DNA of 8,257 nucleotides from Bacillota bacterium (lineage in GTDB: Bacteria; Bacillota; Clostridia; Acetivibrionales; DTU013): the NCBI GenBank assembly GCA_023399355.1, contig JAEWQC010000270.1, forward strand, positions 1-8,257, written 5' to 3'. Both the position numbers and the translations under genes were made by a program. This document shows, in pieces, positions 1 to 5,757 of the stretch. Below the pieces are notes generated by a model. It was not told the origin of the DNA. It was given only the letters and a program-made list of their open reading frames with translations, and ran no database searches. How positions within the stretch are numbered: the first letter of the stretch is position 1; every line of letters starts with the position of its first letter.

Positions 1-343
1 ACCAGAAACCAAACCGTTGTTGGAGATATGTGTATATGGAGGTTAGCTGAAGCCGGTAATAAAGGGGCAAAAGAATGTTGGCGATAACCAGATATCCGAA
101 AAAATAACCCAGCACCACCATAAAGTAAGAGAACTGACTTGTGCCTACCCACCCGGGTACTGACATAAAGGTAACACCCGACATGGACGCACCTATCATT
201 CCGTAAGCTACAACGAACCATGGAGATTGACGGTTGCCAATATAAAATCCTTCAGAATTGGCCTTTCGGGCTGTGTACCAGGTAATAAGGAAGAGAATGG
301 TAGTATAGGCCAGAAAACAAAATAACAGGGTTGCAGGTGTCAC
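1..343 (-). CDS. Sodium:solute symporter (SSS/SLC5 family), N-terminal part, truncated by window edge
   Basis: Only the first 114 codons are present; the rest lies beyond the left edge. The translation begins VTPATLLFCF and shows three hydrophobic segments at about residues 5-23, 43-63 and 71-93, as expected for an inner-membrane transporter. The stretch GNRQSPWFVVAYGMIGASMS (36-55) followed by GVTFMSVPG is the characteristic first-loop/TM2 region of Bacteroidota SSS symporters, which move a solute (sugar, amino acid, organic acid or similar) with Na+. The substrate cannot be told from this part. I chose the GTG at 341-343 because the homologous N-terminus starts just before the first membrane helix and no in-frame ATG or TTG lies upstream within the intergenic region. 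It is divergent from the sensor kinase gene, 56 bp away. Confidence 0.88.
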   Translation of the reverse strand, partial: MTPATLLFCFLAYTTILFLITWYTARKANSEGFYIGNRQSPWFVVAYGMIGASMSGVTFMSVPGWVGTSQFSYFMVVLGYFFGYLVIANILLPLYYRLQLTSIYTYLQQRFGFW

Positions 344-357
344 GGGTGGTTTTTGTG

Positions 358-365
358 CAAATTTA
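358..365 (-). promoter_or_regulatory. Candidate -7 element for the symporter gene
   Basis: The minus strand reads TAAATTTG, an exact match to the Bacteroidota TAnnTTTG -7 consensus, 14 bases before the GTG start. No good -33 TTTG was found at the usual distance, and the leader would be very short. Confidence 0.45.
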
Positions 366-370
366 GCATT

Positions 371-378
371 TATCTTTA
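371..378 (+). promoter_or_regulatory. Weak candidate -7 element for the sensor kinase gene
   Basis: TATCTTTA differs from TAnnTTTG only in the last base and lies 21 bases before the ATG at 400. A TTTG at 352-355 could be the -33 element, but the 15-base spacing is short. It lies next to the opposing symporter element, so the two promoters would overlap or compete. Pattern-based and uncertain. Confidence 0.22.
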
Positions 379-399
379 CTGCCGGATAATTTATTTGAA

Positions 400-2652
400 A
401 TGGTAAATCTGTTAAGGAAGGTGGTTAGGTTTTTACCTGAAGGCAAGATACTTTTAGCAGGAGTTTTTATGACCTTTGTGTTTGCTGTTGCAGGGTCGCC
501 GACGGACAGTCTTGCAAAAAAGTTAAGTATACATAGTGATGAAAGGGAAAAGCTATCAGTTCTGGGTGAGATAGTGTCATCCTACTGGAAGGTATCGCCT
601 GATAGCAGTATAAAATATGGCCTTATAGCTGTCGAAACAGCGGCTCAGCTTGGAGATGAAAGTTTAAAGGCTGATGCCCTCTCTAATTTAGGTGTCGCAT
701 ATTTCTATGCTAATTCGTTCGACAATTCATTGAAGTATTTATTTGAAGCTCTTAAAATAAGAGAAACGGGTGGTGATACTTATAAGATCGGGACCACTCT
801 CAACAGTATTGGTAATGTATTTTATGCATTGGGTGATAATCTAAAAGCACTTGACCATTACAACCGGTCGCTTAAGCTGGTACGCAGCTCGGGGAATAAA
901 AAAATGGAAGCATCCATTCTTACAAACCTGGGTAGTTTACTGGCATCAATGGGTGAAGATTCAAAAGCATTTGAAAACCTCAATTTGTCAATTCAATTAC
1001 TTGAGCAATTGAAAGATTCGGTGGGCATAAGTAGTGCACTTAATAATCTGTCGCTGGTATATAGGGAAAAGGGGCTTTACAGCAAAGCAATCAATTCAGA
1101 TGAAAGGGCACTTCAAATAGTGACGAATATGAAGCGCAAATGGGATATGGCTTACATATCGAATACTCTGGGAGAAACTTATCTCATAATGAAGAATTAT
1201 CAGATGGCTGAAAAGTACTTCACCAGGGCACTTACTTCATCAGAAGAACTGGGGTCGCAGGATGTAAGGCTGTTTTCTTACCGGTCACTTACAAGATACT
1301 ATAGTGCAATTGGAGAATATGCAAAGTTTGACAACTACTTTCAGAAATACGAAGCTTTGAAGGATAGTATATTTACGACAGAGAACACGCAATCGCTGGC
1401 TGAGATGCAGGTAAAATATCAGACAGAGCATCAGGCAAAGGAAAATGCGATACAGAAACTTCAGATCGCGAAGGAACGGGATTTAAGGAACTCTTTTATT
1501 TTTATTTCAATATTGGTTTTGATCGCGGTAGTCATTTTATTTATCAGATACCGCAATAAGAAGCGAAAGAATGAGGAATTAGAAAAAATAGTGCTGATGC
1601 GTACGCGTGATCTCAGCGAGAGGGAGGAACGCTACAGGAAACTTATCAGTGCTTCGCCTGATGCTGTGATAGAAGCAGATATCAATGGCTTTATAACTTT
1701 TGCCAGTCAACAGAGCCGGCAATTATTCCGTACGGACAAAGAGGAGAATTTGTGGGGAGCAAGGCTCGAAGAACTGATAGCTGGGTCTGATGCCGATCGG
1801 TTTAAAAAACATTTTCAGAATATTGGAAATCCGGGAAGTGATGAAGATGCCCAGTTTGTAATGGTGAGAAAAGATGGGAGTACTTTCTCAGGTGAAGTAA
1901 AACTGGCATTGATTTATGGTGTAGACGGGACAACAACCGGAATAATTGCCCTGATCAGAAATATAACTGAAAGGAAACAAGTAGAACAGAGAATATTACG
2001 GAACACAATTGAAACAGAAGAAAGAGAGAGGGCCAGATTTTCTGAAGATCTGCACGACGGTTTAGGACCATTGCTATCAACAGTTAAAATCCATCTTGAA
2101 TTGATATCTGCCAGGAAAGGAAATCCTGAAGAACAGGAGAAATTTATTCAGATGACAGATGAACTCCTGCAGGAGTCAATAAGAAGTACCCGAGAGATTG
2201 CTAACAACCTTACACCTAATCTATTAAATGATTTTGGTTTGCTTGAAGCCCTGTCAGTATATATCGACAAGATCAATATGACAAATACAATCCATATTGA
2301 TTATAAAACGGGCAATGATATCATTCGTCTCATGCCTCCTGTAGAAACTGCTTTATACCGTGTACTTTGCGAACTGATTAATAATACGCTTAAACATGCT
2401 TCAGCGACTCAGATTTCAATTGAAATAAACTGCATCTATGATGAACTGGAAATTACTTATAAAGATAATGGAATTGGTTTTGATGTCCAGAAAATGCTGA
2501 CATACAAGACGAAAGGCCTGGGACTTTCGAATATAATCAGCAGAATGAGGTCAGTTAACGGCACATGTACTTTTATATCTGAACCCGGTAAAAATTTCAC
2601 TTGCTTACTTAAGGTAAAAGTTCCGATGCCAACACAAGTAATAACACAATAA
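400..2652 (+). CDS. TPR/PAS sensor histidine kinase (HisKA_3 type)
   Basis: This is a membrane sensor kinase of 750 residues. Residues 16-32 are a hydrophobic signal/anchor segment. Residues about 50-320 hold six or so TPR-like helix pairs (for example around 93-126, 131-165, 170-205, 210-245 and 250-285), predicted periplasmic. A charged coiled-coil stretch (about 330-362) leads to a membrane helix at 365-382, then a cytoplasmic linker and a PAS domain (about 410-525). The kinase core has the HisKA_3 phospho-acceptor His552 in EDLHDGLG, the N box ELINNTLKHA (Asn661/Asn662), the G1 motif DNGIGFD (689-695) and the G2 motif GLGLSN (706-711). All catalytic motifs look intact. Such kinases normally phosphorylate NarL/FixJ regulators, and one starts three bases after this stop codon, so the two are almost certainly co-transcribed. 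The signal is unknown. The added PAS domain between membrane and kinase core suggests a second, cytoplasmic input (inference). Confidence 0.93.
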   Translation: MVNLLRKVVRFLPEGKILLAGVFMTFVFAVAGSPTDSLAKKLSIHSDEREKLSVLGEIVSSYWKVSPDSSIKYGLIAVETAAQLGDESLKADALSNLGVAYFYANSFDNSLKYLFEALKIRETGGDTYKIGTTLNSIGNVFYALGDNLKALDHYNRSLKLVRSSGNKKMEASILTNLGSLLASMGEDSKAFENLNLSIQLLEQLKDSVGISSALNNLSLVYREKGLYSKAINSDERALQIVTNMKRKWDMAYISNTLGETYLIMKNYQMAEKYFTRALTSSEELGSQDVRLFSYRSLTRYYSAIGEYAKFDNYFQKYEALKDSIFTTENTQSLAEMQVKYQTEHQAKENAIQKLQIAKERDLRNSFIFISILVLIAVVILFIRYRNKKRKNEELEKIVLMRTRDLSEREERYRKLISASPDAVIEADINGFITFASQQSRQLFRTDKEENLWGARLEELIAGSDADRFKKHFQNIGNPGSDEDAQFVMVRKDGSTFSGEVKLALIYGVDGTTTGIIALIRNITERKQVEQRILRNTIETEERERARFSEDLHDGLGPLLSTVKIHLELISARKGNPEEQEKFIQMTDELLQESIRSTREIANNLTPNLLNDFGLLEALSVYIDKINMTNTIHIDYKTGNDIIRLMPPVETALYRVLCELINNTLKHASATQISIEINCIYDELEITYKDNGIGFDVQKMLTYKTKGLGLSNIISRMRSVNGTCTFISEPGKNFTCLLKVKVPMPTQVITQ

Positions 2653-2655
2653 AAA

Positions 2656-3312
2656 ATGAATATTTATTCTATAATTATAGCAGACGATCATTCTATTTTC
2701 CTGAAAGGGCTGGCATTGATGCTTAATGAGGTAAACGAATTTAAAGTCATTGGAGAAGCTTCGAATGGGGAAGAGTTAGTGGAGCTTCTTAAGAACTCAA
2801 AACCTGATGTTGTAATTACTGATATTAAAATGCCCGTAATGAATGGAATTGAAGCGACTAAAATTGCGCTTCAGCTACATCCTGAATTGAATGTTATTGC
2901 TCTTACTATGTTTGGCGAACACAAATATTTAAACATGATGGCCGAGGCCGGAGCCAAAGGTTTCCTTCAGAAAAATGTTAATCGTGAAGAACTGGTAATG
3001 GCGGTAAAAGCTGTTTGTGCCGGAAATACTTATTTTTCGGCAGAGATCAGAAACGATCTGGCCTATGGGTCAGGAGCAAAAGATAAATCAGTGTACATCG
3101 AAGAGATCAATGAGTATTTTACTCCCAGAGAGCTTAAGGTTTTGAGTTTAATTGCCCGAGGATTGACAACACAGGAAATAGCCGCTGAAATGTTTATCAG
3201 CCCGAGGACTGTTGAAGGACACAGGGCGAATCTTATCAGTAAAACAGGGACCAAAAATGTGGTTGACCTTGCTTTATATGCAATCAGGAATCACTTGGTT
3301 GCAATAGAATAA
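2656..3312 (+). CDS. NarL/FixJ-family response regulator, partner of the upstream kinase
   Basis: A full-length, 218-residue two-domain DNA-binding response regulator. The receiver domain (about 4-120) has the acidic pair Asp10/Asp11, phospho-acceptor Asp56 in ITDIKMP, the switch Thr84 in ALTM and Lys106. After a linker, a LuxR-type helix-turn-helix (about 153-212) is seen as YFTPRELKVLSLIARGLTTQ continuing to the recognition helix ISPRTVEGHRANL. The start lies three bases after the kinase stop, in an A-rich stretch, which implies one operon and probably translational coupling. Known biology of the family: phosphorylation by a HisKA_3 kinase promotes dimerisation and binding to inverted-repeat sites. 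Target genes are not visible from the sequence; the next promoter downstream, with its inverted repeat, is one candidate (inference). Confidence 0.95.
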   Translation: MNIYSIIIADDHSIFLKGLALMLNEVNEFKVIGEASNGEELVELLKNSKPDVVITDIKMPVMNGIEATKIALQLHPELNVIALTMFGEHKYLNMMAEAGAKGFLQKNVNREELVMAVKAVCAGNTYFSAEIRNDLAYGSGAKDKSVYIEEINEYFTPRELKVLSLIARGLTTQEIAAEMFISPRTVEGHRANLISKTGTKNVVDLALYAIRNHLVAIE

Positions 3313-3352
3313 AGTTTAATCCGGGATTTTCATTCACGTATTTTTACGCTAT

Positions 3353-3380
3353 TTTGACACAGTTTGTGACTGTAGATTTG
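3353..3380 (+). promoter_or_regulatory. Bacteroidota-type promoter for the receiver-only gene
   Basis: TAGATTTG at 3373-3380 matches the -7 consensus TAnnTTTG exactly. A TTTG at 3353-3356 is a likely -33 element; the 16-base gap is slightly short of the usual range. Transcription would begin around 3386, giving a leader of roughly 15 bases before the ATG at 3401. It implies the receiver-only gene can be expressed apart from the kinase/regulator pair. Confidence 0.6.
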
Positions 3381-3386
3381 CAGTCA
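3367..3386. promoter_or_regulatory. Inverted repeat bracketing the -7 box; possible operator
   Basis: TGACTG (3367-3372) and CAGTCA (3381-3386) are perfect inverted arms. Their 8-base spacer is exactly the -7 element TAGATTTG. After one mismatch the arms continue for three more pairs (TTT 3363-3365 with AAA 3388-3390). A further AGTCAT copy overlaps the start codon (3397-3402). The placement fits a repressor or autoregulatory site, but no binding protein can be named from sequence. Confidence 0.4.
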
Positions 3387-3400
3387 TAAATTTTTTAGTC

Positions 3401-3802
3401 ATGTCGAAAGTATTAATAGTTGACGATCATGCAGCTTTTCTCAAAGGCCTGAAGTTAATGGTGAAGGAAATTGCGGAGGTGGAAGTGGTGGAAGAAGCAG
3501 GTTCAGGAGAAACATTTCTTAAAACACTTGAAATTGTGAACCCCGATCTTGTTTTCATGGATATCAGAATGTCGGGTATATCAGGACTTGAAGCTTCCCG
3601 TAAAGCATTAAAAATCAATCCTGAATTGAAGATCATTATTCTTACTATGTACGGTGAGTTTAAATATCTTGAAGAAGCCATGACTACAGGTGTAAGAGGC
3701 TTTCTCCTTAAACCGCCTACACTGCAACAAATTAAAGAAGCCTATTCTAGGGTAATCAGCGGGGGTGTTTATTTCCCGGATTTTACTAAAAATCACGTAT
3801 AA
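3401..3802 (+). CDS. Receiver-only response regulator protein (no output domain)
   Basis: A 133-residue protein made of one receiver (REC) domain. Phosphorylation residues are intact: Asp8/Asp9, phospho-acceptor Asp54 in VFMDIRM, Thr82 in ILTM and Lys104 in FLLKP. By eye it is close to half identical to the receiver of the regulator just upstream, including shared stretches DDHxxFLKGL, PEL and LTMxGExKYL, so it is a paralogue, probably from a local duplication. It stops right after the last receiver helix with GGVYFPDFTKNHV, where the upstream protein goes on to its helix-turn-helix; no such domain is encoded downstream in any frame. The proline usually found after DIRM is serine (MSGISG). 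Single-domain receivers of this kind can act as phosphate sinks, phosphorelay intermediates or protein-interaction regulators. Phosphorylation by the neighbouring kinase is an inference. It has its own promoter. Alternative: a truncated relic of a duplicated regulator, though its intact active site argues for function. Confidence 0.88.
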   Translation: MSKVLIVDDHAAFLKGLKLMVKEIAEVEVVEEAGSGETFLKTLEIVNPDLVFMDIRMSGISGLEASRKALKINPELKIIILTMYGEFKYLEEAMTTGVRGFLLKPPTLQQIKEAYSRVISGGVYFPDFTKNHV

Positions 3803-3823
3803 ATACTCTTTCTTGAGGGTATT
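3802..3823. repeat. Imperfect inverted repeat after the receiver-only gene
   Basis: AATACTCTT (3802-3810) can pair with GAGGGTATT (3815-3823) around a TCTT loop: nine pairs including two G-T wobbles. It begins at the last base of the stop codon and has no T-run after it, so it is not a clear terminator. It overlaps the presumed -33 region of the next gene's promoter and might be an operator or a weak RNA hairpin. Confidence 0.3.
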
Positions 3824-3840
3824 CATGAATATTACATTTG
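3813..3840 (+). promoter_or_regulatory. Bacteroidota-type promoter for the FG-GAP/UnbV protein gene
   Basis: TACATTTG at 3833-3840 matches TAnnTTTG exactly, with a TTG at 3813-3815 as possible -33 element (17-base gap). Transcription would start near 3847, about 25 bases before the ATG at 3873. This argues against the in-frame upstream starts at 3765 and 3825. Confidence 0.6.
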
Positions 3841-3872
3841 CCTTTACTCAAAACAACAAACATAAAAGTTAT

Positions 3873-5648
3873 ATGGAAAATAAATCTACTTTCAAAATCC
3901 GATGGTATAATGGGATGTTAAATCTGGCATTAACCTCATTAATAGTGCTGATGTGGAATACTTCTTTCGCTCAGTTCTTTACTAAAATTGAATCTGGTAC
4001 ACTGGTGGAGAGTGGCAGAAAAACTTATTCTGCCTCCTGGGGAGATTATAATAATGATGGCTTTGATGACATTGTAATAGTTGATAACGACGTTCTGCAT
4101 ACTACATTGTTTAAGAATAATACTGACGGAACCTTCTCTCCTGACACCAACAATGTGATTTACAACACCATGGGGCCTTCAATTGCTTCGGTTTGGGGTG
4201 ACTATAACAATGATGGGAATCTGGATTTGTATATATGCAATACACGCAATCAGGGTGGAGAATCAGCAAAAAACTTTCTTTACAGAAATGATGGTAATGG
4301 GGTGTTTACCCGCATCATGGAAGGTGAAATAGTTAATGATACAACATGGTCACTTGGCGCTGCCTGGGCTGATTATGACAATGATGGCTATCTTGACCTA
4401 TATGTAGCCAATTTTCTGGAACCTAATAATTTATACCATAATAACGGTGATGGCACATTCACCAAAATAACTGAAGGGGAGATTGTTACTGATAATTTCC
4501 GTACATATGCCGCTGCATGGAGTGATTATAATAATGATGGTTTTATGGACCTTTTCGTTGTGAACTATTTCTATACTTTACCCGAAGAAAACGATTGCTT
4601 TTATGAAAATAATGGCGATGGAAGTTTCACCAAAAAAGATTTGCTTATTACTCAGGATGCTGCTGCCACTCAGGGAGCTTCTTGGGGAGATTTTAATAAT
4701 GATGGTTTCATGGATTTATTTGTCACGGTGAATAATCTGGCTTCAGTGAAACACAATTTTCTATACGAGAATGACGGGATGGGTAATTTTACCCTACATT
4801 CATCCGCTCCTTCAACTGATTCGGGAAATTCGTTTGGTTCTGCATGGCTTGATTTTAATAATGATGGTCACCTTGACCTTACGGTTTCGAACAATGGTTC
4901 CACAGCCAATCGTCTTAATTTCCTTTACCTGAATAATGGTGATGATACTTTTACAAATCAGAATACCGACGATGTAACACTCATTCCTATGCGTGATTTC
5001 TGTTCAACAGTCGCTGATTATAATCATGATGGTTATCCTGATATTTTTACTCCCTCCTATTCATTGACTATCGTTCATGGCTTATACCAGAATAATGGCG
5101 GATCGAACAATTACATCAGTCTGAGACTTGAAGGTGTGGAGTCGAATAAGTCAGCCATTGGTGCCAGGATCAGGTGTTATGCAAACGGAATTGCTCAGAC
5201 AAGAGAAGTGTCATCCAATTCAGGCCAGTACTGCAGTAGCAGTTTTATGCAGATTTTCGGTCTTGGTGGTGCCACTACAGTAGATAGCATTACTATTCAA
5301 TGGCCTTCAGGTATCCATCAGGTCATTGTTAATCCTGAAATCAATACCATTCATAACATAATTGAATCAACTATCAGTAGTGCTGTCAATATTGAAAAGT
5401 TGAGTCTTAAGCTATACCCCAATCCTGCAAATGGTAATGATTATGTTTCGATTGATATTCCAGAGAGTGGCATTTGTAAACTTGAAATTATTGATTACTC
5501 AGGTAAAATCGTAATGGCACGGACCCTGAATTCAACAGGAGGGCATACAGAAAAAATAAATATTGAGAATGTCTCAGCAGGATTTTATATGGTGAGAGCA
5601 TATAATGCAGGGCAAGTAAAATTAGGGAAGCTTGTAATTTCTGAATAG
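3873..5648 (+). CDS. Secreted FG-GAP/VCBS-repeat protein with ASPIC/UnbV domain and T9SS sorting tail
   Basis: A 591-residue exported protein of unknown ligand. Residues 1-33 form a signal peptide (positive start, hydrophobic core LNLALTSLIVLMW, cleavage likely after SFA). Seven FG-GAP/VCBS-type repeats follow, each with an acidic calcium-binding-like loop (GDYNNDG and variants at 57, 109, 166, 217, 272, 326 and 381), spaced 51-57 residues, as in a seven-bladed beta-propeller. Residues about 413-489 match the ASPIC/UnbV domain (AIGARIRCYANG, REVSSNSGQY, FGLGGATTVDSITIQWPSG). Residues about 511-591 are a T9SS type A sorting domain (LYPNPANG ... GFYMVRAYNAGQ ... KLVISE), so the protein should cross the outer membrane and be surface-attached or released. 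The in-frame ORF reaches back to an ATG at 3765, but I chose 3873 because a signal peptide begins there, the longer start overlaps the previous gene, and the promoter lies between. Role is inferred only: surface binding or adhesion is plausible; no catalytic site is recognised. Confidence 0.92.
   Translation: MENKSTFKIRWYNGMLNLALTSLIVLMWNTSFAQFFTKIESGTLVESGRKTYSASWGDYNNDGFDDIVIVDNDVLHTTLFKNNTDGTFSPDTNNVIYNTMGPSIASVWGDYNNDGNLDLYICNTRNQGGESAKNFLYRNDGNGVFTRIMEGEIVNDTTWSLGAAWADYDNDGYLDLYVANFLEPNNLYHNNGDGTFTKITEGEIVTDNFRTYAAAWSDYNNDGFMDLFVVNYFYTLPEENDCFYENNGDGSFTKKDLLITQDAAATQGASWGDFNNDGFMDLFVTVNNLASVKHNFLYENDGMGNFTLHSSAPSTDSGNSFGSAWLDFNNDGHLDLTVSNNGSTANRLNFLYLNNGDDTFTNQNTDDVTLIPMRDFCSTVADYNHDGYPDIFTPSYSLTIVHGLYQNNGGSNNYISLRLEGVESNKSAIGARIRCYANGIAQTREVSSNSGQYCSSSFMQIFGLGGATTVDSITIQWPSGIHQVIVNPEINTIHNIIESTISSAVNIEKLSLKLYPNPANGNDYVSIDIPESGICKLEIIDYSGKIVMARTLNSTGGHTEKINIENVSAGFYMVRAYNAGQVKLGKLVISE
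4041..5033 (+). repeat. Seven tandem FG-GAP/VCBS coding repeats
   Basis: The repeats are conserved mainly as the loop D-Y/F-N-N-D-G-x-x-D. At DNA level the copies have diverged, but the 17-mer GATTATAATAATGATGG is identical at 4044-4060 and 4524-4540. The seventh copy (ADYNHDGYPD) is the most divergent loop. They mark a coding repeat, not a mobile or non-coding repeat. Confidence 0.85.
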
Positions 5649-5697
5649 AAAACTAATTTGCTAAAGTTTGAATTGATTAAATCCTATGATTACTTAA

Positions 5698-5717
5698 TTT
5701 CGAATAGTAATTCGAAA
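5698..5717. repeat. AT-rich perfect inverted repeat between convergent genes
   Basis: TTTCGAAT (5698-5705) and ATTCGAAA (5710-5717) are perfect 8-base arms around an AGTA loop, five bases before the strong terminator hairpin. It may be an extra termination or RNA-stabilising hairpin for either convergent transcript; function is inferred. Confidence 0.45.
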
Positions 5718-5721
5718 AATG

Positions 5722-5750
5722 AAAGCAGGGCTGACAAGCCCTGCTTTTTT
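5722..5750. terminator. Bidirectional Rho-independent terminator
   Basis: AAAGCAGGGCT (5722-5732) pairs perfectly with AGCCCTGCTTT (5737-5747) around a GACA loop, and the T-run extends to 5750. It ends the FG-GAP gene transcript 74 bases after its stop. On the minus strand the same stem is followed by TTTCATTTTT, so it probably also ends the convergent metallohydrolase gene, whose stop codon is only eight bases away. Confidence 0.9.
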
Positions 5751-5757
5751 ATTCATC

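Noticed and set aside
391..397. TTATTTG just before the kinase start as a promoter element
   Set aside because: It does not match TAnnTTTG and would place transcription start at or inside the start codon.
3063..3254. 63-codon minus-strand open frame inside the response regulator gene
   Set aside because: It lies wholly antisense to the conserved receiver/helix-turn-helix coding sequence, and its translation has no recognisable motif.
3337..3348. CGTA-TTTT-TACG mini-palindrome after the response regulator gene
   Set aside because: A four-base stem with no T-run directly after it is too weak for a terminator and common by chance.
3427..3826. Two minus-strand open frames (3427-3681 and 3608-3826) over the receiver-only gene
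   Set aside because: Both are antisense to a conserved receiver domain, overlap each other and have no recognisable motif or promoter.
3773..3860. Possible frameshift that removed a helix-turn-helix domain from the receiver-only gene
   Set aside because: I looked for helix-turn-helix motifs in the other plus-strand frames after residue 125 and found none; the sequence passes straight into the promoter of the next gene. The domain is absent, not frameshifted.
4041..5033. Repeated AATAATGATGG-like units as a CRISPR array or DNA satellite
   Set aside because: The units are spaced about 150-170 bases apart, diverge at DNA level and stay in frame as calcium-loop protein repeats.
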